From contig NC_030381.2 of NCBI RefSeq assembly GCF_001625215.2, positions 51,917,214 through 51,981,213 on the forward strand: a stretch of DNA of 64,000 nucleotides, written 5' to 3'. Below, one piece after another: positions 1 to 10,805 of the stretch. The notes under the pieces are model-generated. The model did not search any database and had not been told where the DNA came from. It saw only the letters and a list, made by a program, of their open reading frames with translations. The DNA comes from Daucus carota subsp. sativus (taxonomy: Eukaryota > Streptophyta > Magnoliopsida > Apiales > Apiaceae). The translations under genes were made by a program, and so were the position numbers. Numbering within the stretch: position 1 is the first letter of the stretch; every line of letters begins with the position of its first letter.

Positions 1-479
1 AAATAATACGAATAATACGAATAAGTGATTTTAACTTATAAACCCAGAAGCCCGTCTTTTAAACCCGGCTAAACACAGCTCTGTAGCTGCCGGGAAAAAT
101 GAGTAAATTTCTGAAAATTGGTGTTGTGTGTAGCTTGATTCAAGAAAGAAAAGTCTATTTGACATGAACCATAATTTAGGTATCTCTTTACTATTTTAAT
201 TTTAATTTTATATAATATATTTTGGTAAAAGTTATTTTTTTGCAAATGCTTGTTTTAGATATTATTAACTATGTACTTTGGATGCCTGCTCTCGATCATT
301 TACATGTTTTTGACATTAAACTTTGTCCATGTATTTTTATTATAAAAAATTGTTCATGTATTTTAATTATAAAAAAATGTTATATATTATGATTTCCGTT
401 TAAAAGTTTTAAAACAATATATGTTTTATACAATTGAAAGTACATCAGAACAATAAAAGGGGCTTTCAAGAATGGCGTA
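1..479. other. AT-rich intergenic DNA
   Basis: No gene is visible. The first 25 bases hold a short run of an AATAATACG-like unit; the rest is low-complexity AT-rich sequence. Confidence 0.5.
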
Positions 480-612
480 CATTAAAGAACTCTAAAAATG
501 AGCAACAATAATCTCAGATTAACTGTCAGTTGATCATTAAAACGTGGAAAATGACATCAACACAGAATTAGGCGCAAATTATTGTTAACCAAAGCACCCA
601 CTTGAAATACAT
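480..612. repeat. Segment duplicated near 13.8 kb
   Basis: This stretch aligns with about 13818-13930: both contain TGATCATTAAAACGTG followed by AAAATG and, a few bases on, ACAGAATTA. Both copies lie next to BAHD-derived DNA (the fragment at 718-843; the BAHD upstream-like block at 13276-13386). They are probably left over from duplication of a BAHD unit, although a dispersed repeat is not excluded. Confidence 0.55.
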
Positions 613-717
613 TAATCATAAAATACCTTAGCAGAATTTCTTGATCAAATTCATATGTTTTAACAAAATAAATAAACCTATTTTATTTACTATTAATTTC
701 GGTTTTATTCTATTTAG

Positions 718-843
718 TATCACATGATAAATATTCGTTTTTGGGGACAACTTATCCCATAATGATATTTTGTAGTTGCGCAAACTAGGCGGAGTTGCAG
801 TGTATGGTTTTATCAGTTCTTTGGATAAAATTTCAACTTTCAT
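718..843 (-). pseudogene. BAHD acyltransferase N-terminal fragment
   Basis: From an ATG at 843 the minus strand encodes about 42 residues that match the N-termini of the two intact BAHD genes in this window: MKVEILSKELIKP, then TATPPSLRNY and a degenerate SLWDKLSPKTN. Similarity stops near residue 42 and the frame runs on only to residue 71 with unrelated sequence. The HXXXD and DFGWG regions are absent, so it cannot be an active acyltransferase. It is a truncated member of the same local tandem family. Confidence 0.8.
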
Positions 844-1991
844 CTTGCCTCAACTGGTACAAGAGTGAACTCTGTTGATTCAAATGTTCATACAATACCT
901 TCAGGATATGTGTTATCTTATAACAACACAAGATATTCCACAAGTCATTGGCTTGCATATGAATATTTCACTGATGGCCCATAAGACCGTAGAGTACCCC
1001 CAAACATTGTCTACGGCTCCTCCTGAAGCAGACCTCCGGAAATCCGAACAACCTAAAATCCCTCTCCAAAATCTAAAGACTTTGTACAAGCAGGTGACAA
1101 TTAGGCAGATTGTAAACCCCATGTCAGACCTCTTAACAAGCAGGTGACGAAGCAACTCATTAGCTCTCTACTAGTCGTCCTTGAGCAGCTGGACACGTGA
1201 CAGGAAAACAAAGACAAATATTCTCGATAGTGTTTTTATTTCCTTTTATCTATAAATCACTCGTTGAGTTCACGTACAGGAAAACAACTACAGTACTCAT
1301 GTCGTGGATCATCGATCAAAGACAAAAATATTCTCGATAGACAAGAGATGATTTCATGGAAAATCAAGGTAAGTTGACTTATTTGAACATAAGAAGATAG
1401 GAACATACCATTGTTAATTCTTAACTTATGATGTGGACGTAAAAGAATCATATTACCTGGGTACTGTCAGCCTAAAACACCCGGTGTCCAGCACTTTTTT
1501 CCTATGCTACTAATATTCGTATGTTCTGGATCCACTTGTGGCCTCATATTATATGTTTACCATTACTGGGAAAAAGTTTCAGTATTTGAAACAGCGGTAA
1601 CATCACCTTTCAATTCTTTTAAACCATGAATCAGTAAACCCAGAAATTATCAATATAGTATTGCTTTGCTCTATAAACGCGGCTCTGTTGGAAAAACTGG
1701 TAGATATATATTTGGTTCAGATGGGTGACCACTAAAAGTAACCCGTACGTGCAAAGCACACACTGTTGGTATATATAAAAAAACCGAGCACTGGAAAAAA
1801 GATTAATTTGGTCCTAATCAATCTCCTCCTGGATATGCTAGGCACATTTGAGTGGAGCAAGTAATTCCTTCTTTGTGCTAAACTTCAAACAAAACATCGG
1901 CAGAACAGATCACCAGAAGGCAGAAGCTAGCTAGCAATACAATCCACGAACCTCCCTCCAAAATCAGTTAAAAATACCCAAGGGCTAGAAG
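844..1991. other. Intergenic, no supported gene
   Basis: Open frames at 875-1147 (+) and 913-1155 (-) overlap each other and neither resembles a known family. The motif CAAAGACAAAxATTCTCGATAG occurs twice, at 1209-1230 and 1317-1340, a short direct repeat. Nothing else is recognised. Confidence 0.4.
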
Positions 1992-2533
1992 CAGTGTTCT
2001 AAAAATCGGTCTAGGTGGTGCCTAGGCGCTAGGTGGCACCGAAACACCCTGATTCGGTCCTAGGCTGTGAATTAGACGTTTTTTTAAAAAAACGGTCATA
2101 GACGGTCAACATCCCGCCTAGGCGGTCCATGCTGCCAATAATAATAATAATTTTATTTGATAAATAAAACCTGAAATTATGATTATATTATAAGAAATTA
2201 AGTATTCATTTGTACTTCACTTAATATCCTACAAAAAAAGTGAAATGACTAATTTTATTTTATATTTCCTACATTATGTATAAGAGACTGATTGGTATAT
2301 ATTTATTTAATCAGTGATCTATAGGTATCAAGTATTTATTTAATACTGTATATTATATTGTTTATCGATTTGACTCTACTAGTAGTGAGAAGTAGATAAA
2401 ATTACTAAATTACATATAATTATAATATCTTTAAAATAATATATGCCCGATTAATGCGCTGATTAATCCCCAATTTTCCGATTAATCGCTAGAAGGTACG
2501 CCGACCGCCCGTCAAGCGATTTCCAGAACACTG
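1992..2533. mobile_element. Non-autonomous hAT-like element
   Basis: The left end CAGTGTTCTAAAAATCGG and the right end CGATTTCCAGAACACTG are inverted copies. The flanks GCTAGAAG (1984-1991) and GCTAAGAA (2534-2541) look like a degraded 8-bp target duplication, the size used by hAT transposases. The interior is AT-rich with no transposase frame. Related ends occur at 11647-12018, 31484-31677 and 38620-38978. Confidence 0.65.
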
Positions 2534-2749
2534 GCTAAGAACAAGGATAATGCATCAGCAAGAGCTCGAATCTTTATATACTAACAACAAACAGTTTCCC
2601 AAAAACTTTAGCACAATACTTTTTCAACTCTGAAAAAGTAAGCAATTAGCATAACTATGAAAACTTCCCCCATTCCGAAAGATGAGAGAGAACGAAATGG
2701 AAGTACAGACCTTCTACTATATATTTCTATTAGAACAGGGAATTTAACT

Positions 2750-2875
2750 TAACACTTTCTGAAATGGCAAATGCTCTCATGCTGAATCCATTGATCGTAC
2801 CAAGTAGAGAGGAATCTGGTTCTCAGAATAGATCGAGGTCATTCCTCAAAGGGAAACCAAAATGTACAGCAATTA
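2750..2875 (-). pseudogene. F-box gene 3'-end fragment (oldest copy)
   Basis: The stretch aligns with the 3' end of the F-box pseudogene at about 5520-5670. Shared blocks include ATGGCAAATG, GAGGAATCTGGTT (GAGGAGTCTGGTT in the other copy), ATAGA.CGAGGTCATTCCT and AAGGGAAACCAAA. No open frame of useful length remains. It is the third and most eroded copy of one F-box family. Confidence 0.65.
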
Positions 2876-3259
2876 CACATGGCAACAGGTTTTGTATCTG
2901 GTAACTAATGACCTCTTGGGCAGATGGTACCTCTCTCGCTCCGCTAAGAGAATTAGAAAAGGGAAAATCAAGATAAGAAATAAACGTAAGTAGAGGCTAA
3001 CTTAACTACTTGTGGAATTCCTCATTCGTAAACACAAGAACTTACAAAACCTGAGCATGAGCTTAAAAGAAGAGAATTATAGAGTAATATGAACGGCAAA
3101 ATAAGAATAGGATATAGACGCAAAATAAGCAAACATAAATATTAAAAATCTTCCGATTTCAAAGTATGATAAATAACCAAACTTGATTACGAACCTATAA
3201 CAAGAAAATGGTAAGGCAAGTTAGTTAAACTGGCCTTCTACCTTATAATTCTATCAACT
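2876..3259. other. Spacer between F-box remnants
   Basis: AT-rich sequence without an open frame. Parts weakly resemble the DNA just downstream of the 5520-6793 F-box pseudogene, so it is probably duplicated flank. Confidence 0.35.
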
Positions 3260-4265
3260 GGAATGTTAATTAAACACTTCAACTGTCTTCCAAACCGACA
3301 GAGGATCCCATAGAACACTTCAGAATTTATTGATTCATCTCTTAATGACCTAATTAATAGCGGATCGGAGGAGATGGAGTTATAGATTTTATTCCTGCTG
3401 GAAGGGAAACCAATCTAAGCACATATGTAAAGCAGTCCCTCGTTGAAGATGCATTCAGAAATGGAAGGCACACGAATGTATTTGTTTCGTAATCATACAG
3501 TGGAGTGTCATTATTGCGAATAAATACAATCTCATGTGACATGACCATACTTCAAAACCCTACTGCGAGTACCGAATATACTGAGATTGATTGAATAATT
3601 AAATACTGTACATCTTACACAAACACCACATTCCTTCTTCTTGTCCAAAGAATAAACATCAAGCTTTATTCTTCAAATTAAACAGCGGAAAAGTAAGAAG
3701 ATCCCTCATTCACGGATTGAACTGTTCGTATACATTTGTTGGTTACACTACAGCAGAACTTAGGCAATAACTCACTCTCATCGGACAAGACCCTAGTATA
3801 ATATGTCCAGTAGGCAGTAAGGACAGTCCTTAACAATGGCATTTGCTATGGTTGAATTTTTAAATTCAGAAATAGACCGGAGTTCGTAATCAGGATCTGA
3901 CTAATTATGAATCCATGAACAGGAACAAGAAGAGTAGAACGCGTACCATAGACGTGACGAATAAAAAGAGCGATGGCAGATTCCCACCTTGTAATCATTA
4001 CTTCAAGGATCAAAGCCGAGTCCATCTCCACCAAGGACTAATTTCTCTTTGTAGCTGGAGCGAATGACGGCATATTAAAATTTAGTAGCTAGAAGGCAAT
4101 CATTGTCGGTAGGGTTTTGACCAATAATGTGTTCTTTTACAAATTGTAGATCCGAAAATAGAGATAACCTACATACACATTGAAAACGAAGTACTGATTA
4201 GAGAGGGAGGTGCCAATATGGCAATATCCCCTTTCTTATTTCTTGCGGCTGCTCCAGAGAGATTC
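3260..4265 (-). pseudogene. F-box protein pseudogene (second copy)
   Basis: A degraded copy of the neighbouring F-box pseudogene. The minus-strand frame at 3354-3548 contains DCFTYVLRLVSLPAGIKS, matching DCFTYTPSLVSLPGMTS of the better copy. The frame at 3846-4034 matches that copy out of frame (MITRWESAIALFIRH against MTRRWEYAIGRLISY). Bases 4080-4190 still align with the F-box-coding part, including a shared GATCCGAAAATAGAGATA-like block. Multiple frameshifts and stops separate the pieces. No product is expected. Confidence 0.75.
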
Positions 4266-4354
4266 TTATTATTTTTCCATGCAACTCCCTAGCCGCCAAC
4301 ATTTTTGTAGGTGCCTTGTGCAAATATTGTTCTCCTCGTTTGCGCTATTAGTAA

Positions 4355-4658
4355 GAGCATCTCCAATGGTAGAAGCCCTTAGCTAAAATTATCTATGTGG
4401 CATCTAGATGGCATTTATAGAGATTATCAAAAAGTTTTACAACTCCATCCTATATCCTCTTAGCAAAAAATATAGCCAACCATGTTTCTTTGTCTATATT
4501 TGTCGAACCAAGTCAGCCCTTAGGTATAATTTCACGTAAGCACAATCATATATAACCCTATTGGAGAATTTACCATGATCCCTTGACAAAAATTTTACAT
4601 AATGAGTTTAGTCAATCAATATAGCCAACCATCATAGATATTAGCCTTAGAGATGCTC
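4355..4658. mobile_element. Tourist/Harbinger-type MITE
   Basis: Terminal inverted repeats GAGCATCTCCAA and its mirror (ending GAGATGCTC) are flanked by TAA on both sides (4352-4354 and 4659-4661), the 3-bp TAA/TTA duplication of PIF/Harbinger elements. There is no coding capacity. The interior carries ATAGCCAACC motifs shared with the element at 42289-42682. Confidence 0.8.
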
Positions 4659-4661
4659 TAA

Positions 4662-5519
4662 CCATGCATATCAACTGTCTATTCTCACTATTGGAGAAAA
4701 TTACCCGAGATATCTTAAGAAAGTTACATGAGATGTATCTCAAGTTCCTTATTCTCCATATCAAAATTGGAATAATAAATTCTATAATGAGAGATAATAT
4801 TTACCTTGTATAACGAAATATAACAAGGTTGTATAGTTTCAAAATTATAATCAGAGAAATAAAGGAGTAAATCGGAAAGAGACATTAAATCGACACATGG
4901 GCCTCGATACTAGTCCTTGACTGACAACAGGAAGAGCTGTGTCTGAGCGTCTGACACAGCTTGAAATGAGGTGGAAATAACCATCATGTTATTAAGTCAG
5001 ACTTGAGATAGAGATTCTATTAACGTTTCAAACAAACATATCATTGTAAGAAAGAAAACCAGGGCGGCTACTATTAAACCAGATAAGAACCTAGCAGGAA
5101 CACATTTGGCAATTCCACCTTCTGTGACATCTAAAATTCAGCTAACAATAACTTTCCATAAATTTCTCAATCATTATCAGCATTGGGAGAGAGAAAACCA
5201 GAACAAAACTACTGCCCCGGGTTACAAGGAAGCAGAAATACATTCAGCAATTCCACTGTCTATAACATCTAAGGCATTCGTTTTTTGTCTTTCACATTAC
5301 TTAATACTACTTCCATCCCACTTTCACATTACAAACCACTAACATTTTTCCTTTTTCATGTTTCAAACATTTAAAGGAAACAAATATAAAGGGGAAAAAC
5401 AAACATGACTACTTAAAACTTCCCACATACCAAAATATGAAAGATAACAAACCCACATAAAATAAGAGTGCTGTAAAGCGCAGATACATAATCAGTTAAA
5501 ATGACCTTCAAACCTGCAT
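4662..5519. other. Intergenic between F-box copies
   Basis: No gene is supported. AGCAATTCCAC-like blocks followed by ACATCTAA occur near 5107 and 5247, a small direct repeat. The small open frame at 5106-5342 has no family resemblance. Confidence 0.4.
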
Positions 5520-6793
5520 TCAATTGAACACTTGAGTTGTCTTCTCTAATGGCAAATGATCTGTTAGTGAATTCACTAAACGCAGAGGACGAATTGTAGG
5601 GTGATGACCAGGTAGAGGAGTCTGGTTTTCTAAATAAATAGAGGTCATTCCTGGAAGGGAAACCAAACTAGGCGTATATGTAAAGCAGTCACCCGTATCA
5701 GGAGTCCATACACCCGGGATGCGCTCAAAAGTCCCCAGTTTGTGATTAAAGCGAGTAAGGTCACCATATTCATTAACTACAATCTCGTCGCCATACTTGA
5801 AACCCTGTTGCAGGCAGTCAAAACGTCGAAAATGTAGAAATGGCCCGAAACTGTACATCTTACTCCACACACCACCCTTGCATCCCTTGTCCTCGTCCAA
5901 AGAATACACCTCAAGCTTACGAACTGGACATCTTTCATACGCCATGAAACTAAGAAGGTCCCTCATACAGACGACTTTAAATTTCTTATCCTTGCTGAAT
6001 TCAGAGGAGTACCGAGGCAACAACTTGAACCTGTTACTTGTAGCATCAAACTTGAATGCATCCAAACATAGAATGGCCTTCTCCTTATTCGACGACGAGA
6101 TAGTTGTAGAACAAGTAGCCCAATAAGGAGAATCCCTAACCATGGTAGTCGGTGTTTGAGATTTATTCTTAAAATTAGAAATAACCATCTCATCATCACG
6201 ATCATCAAACTGATAATGAATCCATGAAGCTGAACTCGAGGAGTAAACAGCATAACAAAGGCGTAACTTATCAACCGACCGATAGCATATTCCCACCTTC
6301 TAGTCATTACTTAAAGGAGCATAACCGAGTCCCACTCTCTCAAGACAATCATAAACTAGCGGTGGAAGGTGAAATTCCTTAGATTGACGAATCGCGGGTT
6401 CCACAAGGACACTACATTTTGCCAACGCAGAGAGACTAAGCCCTTGGCAGAACCGATCAGCTTGTAATCATCATATTTTCTGAGGAGAAATTGCTCTTGG
6501 TAGCGGGAGATAATAGCAATGTGGCCATATTTTCTAATAACCAGCAAGTCATTTTCCTTAGGGTTTTGACGATCATTATGTTGTTTCACGAAGTGAGGAT
6601 CGGAAAATAGAGATAGCCATGACTTACATACAGACTTGAAACGTGACACGGATTCGATTGGGAGGCGTGACAGTATTTCATCTCGGAATAATTCTTGTGG
6701 AAGCTCCGGAATGGGCTTCATCTTTTTTCCACGCCGTCCCGATTTAAGCGCCGGCGACACCCTCTTGCGTTTTCCCCTGGTTGGCCGACACAT
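5520..6793 (-). pseudogene. F-box protein pseudogene, one frameshift and one stop
   Basis: From an ATG at 6793 the first 145 residues carry a basic leader and an F-box (IPELPQELFRDEILSRLP, then SVSRFKSVCKSWLSLFSDP), which in working proteins binds Skp1 in SCF ubiquitin ligases. The frame breaks near 6360, where a one-base loss explains the shift. It resumes as LVYDCLERVGLGYAPLSND and meets an in-frame TAG near 6301. It then continues as a 258-residue F-box-associated region down to 5520. The span is 1274 bp; adding one base gives 425 codons, consistent with a single deletion. A sequencing error could explain one lesion but hardly both. It is the best preserved of three local copies. Confidence 0.85.
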
Positions 6794-6917
6794 TCTTTTC
6801 GAATCGCCTGGTGGAACCCTAACCCCAAATGACTGGTTTTGCTAAAGACGGAGATTGGGATCAGTTGCCTAGCCCTGGAAATCTACTCTTCGGTCTTGGC
6901 CCTGCTCCATTTTAGAT

Positions 6918-7494
6918 TATATTGCACTTTGTAACCCCAGACTTTGACTCATTGGCAAATTGGATCCCACACTTTGAAACATTGCGGTTTGTAACCCTAA
7001 ATTCCATTTAGCTTTCCCACGCATCCGTTAAAAACCGCCGTTAATTTTAATTATTTAAAAAATAACAGTGTGTATATTAGTTTCTAATAACTAATTTACC
7101 CCATATGACCCATCAAAATTTATATATTTTATTTTGAAATTATTTCTGAACACACACAATGATGTAAAACAATTTAAAATAATTTTTAAAATATATATTT
7201 AGACTCAGAATCTGAAAATTTATTTATTTTTACATAACGATGTAGCTTATTTTAAAATTTTAAAATAAATACATAAATTTTGAGGGGTCACAGGGGGTAA
7301 AGTAGCTGTTAGAATCTAATATACACACTATTACCTCTCAAACTGTTAAAGTTAACGGTTGTTTTTAACGGATATGTGGACCAGAGTTACGAACCGAAAG
7401 CTAAATGAAATTTTAGATTACAAACTGTCACGCTTCAAAGTGTGGAGTCTGATTTGCTAATGAGTCAAAGTCTGGGGTTACAAAGTGCAATATA
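6918..7494. mobile_element. Foldback element with very long inverted arms
   Basis: The first ~200 bases and the last ~200 bases are inverted copies of each other. The left arm starts TATATTGCACTTTGTAACCC and the right arm ends GGGGTTACAAAGTGCAATATA. Inner pairs include CCAGACTTTGACTCATT with AATGAGTCAAAGTCTGG. Little spacer remains, so a transcript would fold into one long hairpin. No clear target duplication is seen and the superfamily is unresolved; a Mutator-like or foldback MITE is likely. Confidence 0.75.
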
Positions 7495-7865
7495 CTCTAC
7501 ATTTTATATACAAACCAAACCTTTTATTTTTTATGCTTTTTTTTTACATGTGAAATATATTTTTATACATATTCCCCCTCACTTTTCTACCGTATTTTCT
7601 TTCGTTTAATTACACTTATGTAAATTATATAGAAAATATAATTTTATAATCTATTTTTAAAAAGAATTTTCAAAAATATGAATATTACTCCATACCTTTA
7701 TGTAGAATAAAAATATAATAATTCATAAAAAATATATTTCATAATAGTCTTAAAATACGTATTAGAGTCATCGATATTGATTAATATTTTATAATTTTAT
7801 AATAAATATATATCTTTTGGAATCGAAACTCATTATTAATTAAGTAGCATGTACTATATGATATA

Positions 7866-8310
7866 ATTTGCGTTTCTGCAAACTACATCTAAGGTTGTTA
7901 TCTTGCATTCGATGTAAACTGATCTTCTATGAGTGGTACTGGTGACATTAAATGTAATTTTTTTCAGTACCGATAATAGAATCAGTTTAAGTTTCCTCAA
8001 ACTACCGTTAAGGTTGATGTCGTGCATTCGATTCTTAAAATCATAAAATGATCCTTTATGATCACTACTAGTGGCATTAAATGTAATTGCTTGCATTCGA
8101 TTCTTAAGATTGTAAATTGATATTCTATAATCAGTACTCATGGCATTAGATGTAATTACTTTCGGCACTGATAATAGGATCAGATTTTTTTGATTTATTC
8201 TGGTCAGGATCAAAACAGATAGAATTCAACAGTATATAGTTATCATCCGATCAGAACATATCTAAAAAACGAATTCAACAGTATATAGTTATCGTCCGGT
8301 CAGGATCAGG
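7866..8310. repeat. Irregular tandem repeats
   Basis: Units of about 95-115 bp recur three times between 7866 and 8210, marked by TTGCATTCGATTCTTAA-like and GGCATTAAATGTAATT-like blocks. A second direct repeat, GAATTCAACAGTATATAGTT, starts at about 8222 and again at about 8271. The 119-residue minus-strand frame across 7854-8213 is repetitive and resembles no protein family. The rest of 7495-8548 is AT-rich with no gene seen. Confidence 0.6.
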
Positions 8311-8548
8311 TTCGACCACCGCATGACCGCGGCAACATTTTTTTGACAGATAATGGCTATATTATAAGACAAACATTATATTAAGAAATATAGCAGTGAA
8401 CATGAAACTCCATGTATAACATTTCAACCCTGATTACATGAAAGCTATATCAGTGACAAACCTGCAGTATATTCTGGGGTATATCCTCCCCTACTGATTT
8501 CATTTACTGACAAACACTAATATGCATAAATAGAATGGGAGACATTAC

Positions 8549-10018
8549 CTAATTACAGTCCACCACATCTCTGATGTCGCAATGCTTTATGAACTTCTGC
8601 ATGTCACTCTCATCCAAAGTCACCCACGCGTCGATCCCTCCCCCGGATTTCTCATCAACCAAGACTACTGAATTTTTCATGGGGATGTTGGCAATACTCA
8701 CCCACACAGGCTTTCCATATCCAAAATCCGCTTCATAGAGCGAAAAGTTACACCAGCTGCTAAACGTCCCGGCAAAATAAACATCAGGACTAAAAAGACT
8801 TTTAAGCATCTCGCCCAATTCCTGACTTAGCATCGTCTGTCCCTCCTTGTCTAGTGATAGTACCACGCCACAGGCATCGACGGCTCTCTTGACAGAGCTG
8901 GAAAGCTGATCAACAATACACGGAAGCTCCACGCCTTCGGGACCTGCAACGGATTGAACACAGGCGGCTAGGTACATATTTCCGAATTGATTTTTCGGAA
9001 GAGGGGGGACTGTTCTCCCTCTCATATTCACTGCTTCGACAACAACATACCCCTTGGGATTCTCCGGGTTGGCTACATGGATATCAATAATGGCCTTCGC
9101 TATTACTCCGAACACAGACTGCACTCTTGTAGGTGAATTCTTGCTAGAGCCCTCTCCTTTGGCCTTTTCTCGAATGCTCGAAATCTTACAATCACTAAAA
9201 TAAAAAATCTTCGTGACCATCTTATGAATTTCGATGTTTTCTTTCTCCCTTGTTAGTCCTGAGGGTAGACAAGGCAAGTTCTGCCCCGGCAACAGCGAAG
9301 CCGAGTCGAAGCTCCAGGCCATCGGCACATAGCTTTTGTCAACATCCCCGAGCTCTTGTTTCGCAGCAACAGCCCAGGCCTTGACGAACGACGTTATCGT
9401 CGTAATGTCAGCAATCCTGTGTGAAATACAGACTGCGACAGCAAATCCACCGCAACTGAAGGCATTGACTTGAACTGCAAGTAAAGGATCCGTGTACTCG
9501 TCAACTGCACCTAAAGGGCACGGAAGAAAATCATTCAGCAACTCGATTTTCAAGTCCTTTCGGTGGTTGAGAAGATCGTCGAGCCGAATATCAACCTTGG
9601 CTTCCACGAACTCAGCGCCTTGATCGCTACAATCAACGGAGTGAGTCTCCACATTGTACCTTCCAGCAAAAGGATGAAAATTCGACAGCACCTTCGAGAG
9701 CGAATTCTTCAAGTGTTCGTACACTGACGGAATACTCTTAATATTTGTATCCGGACCAGTACTCTTAATATTCGTAATAATATTTGTATCCGGACCAGTA
9801 CTCTTAATATTTGTATCTGGATCGGTACTCTTAATATTCGTAATAATATTTGTATCCGGATGATCAGGAGCTGAGAAGTAGAAAATGGTGGGAACATTCA
9901 TATTGGGAGAGACTTCATCGATTAATGAAATATTGTAGTTGCGAAAGCTTGGTGGAGTAGCTGTGTGTGGCTTAATGAGCTCTCTGCACAAGATCTCAAC
10001 TTTCATCATCATTGGCAT
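8549..10018 (-). CDS. BAHD acyltransferase (vinorine synthase-like) with repeat insert
   Basis: This is an intronless 489-residue enzyme of the BAHD family, which transfers acyl groups from acyl-CoA to alcohols or amines of specialised metabolites in the cytosol. The catalytic HRIAD (HXXXD) is at residues 200-204. The structural DFGWG motif appears as DFGYG at 431-435, a Trp-to-Tyr change. It matches the 464-residue paralogue at 16390-17784 along its whole length except residues about 53-96, which are an inserted repeat of PDTNI/TNIKSTG units. The reading frame is open throughout. The start may be the first ATG (MPMM...) or residue 5, where MKVEIL aligns with the paralogue's first residue. 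The N-terminus and motifs place it near vinorine synthase-like acyltransferases; the substrate cannot be read from sequence. Confidence 0.92.
   Translation of the reverse strand: MPMMMKVEILCRELIKPHTATPPSFRNYNISLIDEVSPNMNVPTIFYFSAPDHPDTNIITNIKSTDPDTNIKSTGPDTNIITNIKSTGPDTNIKSIPSVYEHLKNSLSKVLSNFHPFAGRYNVETHSVDCSDQGAEFVEAKVDIRLDDLLNHRKDLKIELLNDFLPCPLGAVDEYTDPLLAVQVNAFSCGGFAVAVCISHRIADITTITSFVKAWAVAAKQELGDVDKSYVPMAWSFDSASLLPGQNLPCLPSGLTREKENIEIHKMVTKIFYFSDCKISSIREKAKGEGSSKNSPTRVQSVFGVIAKAIIDIHVANPENPKGYVVVEAVNMRGRTVPPLPKNQFGNMYLAACVQSVAGPEGVELPCIVDQLSSSVKRAVDACGVVLSLDKEGQTMLSQELGEMLKSLFSPDVYFAGTFSSWCNFSLYEADFGYGKPVWVSIANIPMKNSVVLVDEKSGGGIDAWVTLDESDMQKFIKHCDIRDVVDCN
9738..9865 (-). repeat. In-frame minisatellite inside BAHD gene
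   Basis: Units around TAATATTTGTATCCGGA and AGTACTCTTAATATTCGTAA repeat about four times. They encode alternating PDTNI, ITNIKSTG and PDTNIKSTG blocks (protein residues about 54-96). The length keeps the frame. The insert lies between the N-terminal strand (YFSAPD) and the helix YEHLKNSLSKVL, a surface loop in known BAHD structures. Confidence 0.85.
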
Positions 10019-10081
10019 AGTACAAATTAATATTTGTGTTTTGGGTGAGAGTAGTGTGTTGTAATTGGAACAGGAGGAATG

Positions 10082-10089
10082 TATAAATA
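10082..10089 (-). promoter_or_regulatory. TATA box of the repeat-bearing BAHD gene
   Basis: TATTTATA on the minus strand lies about 65 bp upstream of the ATG at 10018. The paralogue has TATAAATA at a similar distance. Confidence 0.5.
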
Positions 10090-10101
10090 GGGAGTTGGAG
10101 A

Positions 10102-10206
10102 ATTCACTTTTGATGTTCTAGATCGAATAATATTGGCTGGCACGGTGGCTGGCGTATAATTTGTGAAAATCGTTTAACTTCTGTCGAGTGGCCAAACTCC
10201 ATTTTT
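10102..10206. repeat. BAHD upstream block, copied at 13.3 kb
   Basis: This sequence just upstream of the BAHD TATA box is repeated at 13276-13386. Shared stretches include ACTTTTGATGTT, TGTGAAAATCGTTTAA and TTCTGT.GAG.GGCCA. It is probably the core upstream region of the family. Confidence 0.75.
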
Positions 10207-10430
10207 TAATTCGCTAAATTTATCAGTTGAGATGAGATTTGTTTGTAGTGTGATTGTGATATTAATGCAGTTATCGTGATCTAGGCTTCTAGCTAGTTAA
10301 ATGCCGAAAATAATAAGAAACTATAAGAGTATTTGATAAATTACTAAGAAATGTTATTATGGAGGAAATAACAAATAGTAGGGACAGCTTCATCAAATAT
10401 TTATGGAAGAGGAATGGTGAAGTAACCTAA

Positions 10431-10805
10431 GAGCAAGTCCAACAGTTGCCCTATTTAGTGTCCTAAGTTATAATATAAGGCACTTGACTAAAATTATTGA
10501 TCCAAGAGTGTCATAGTTGTGCCTTAAAACACTAGGACAACTAAGAAGTGCCCTATTAATGAGGCACCACTATGCATGCCTTAAACCATGTCAATCAATA
10601 AAAAATTAGTTTCTTTTTATCTCTCTCTTCCCCTCCTTTTCATTTCCCTCCAATAATCATTTAATTTTATTACTATTTTAATAATAGAGCTTGTGGATAA
10701 GGCTTCTTGTTGGAGTGAATGTATGAAAGTGATGTCCTAAACTACTAGGACATCATATTTTATTATTATTATAAGGCAGTCACTAAGACACTCTTGGACT
10801 TGCTC
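10431..10805. mobile_element. Tourist/Harbinger-type MITE
   Basis: The ends GAGCAAGTCCAACAG and CTTGGACTTGCTC are inverted, with TAA flanks at 10428-10430 and 10806-10808. The interior (CCTATTTA.TGTCCTAAGT, then ACTAGGACA near the right end) is shared with the element at 31812-32197. It has no coding capacity. Confidence 0.8.

Noticed and set aside
875-1155. Overlapping plus- and minus-strand frames near 1 kb
   Set aside because: Both are under 100 residues, mutually antisense, and neither shows a recognisable domain or splice context.
7854-8213. 119-residue minus-strand protein
   Set aside because: The sequence is an irregular tandem repeat and the translated product is repetitive without family likeness.
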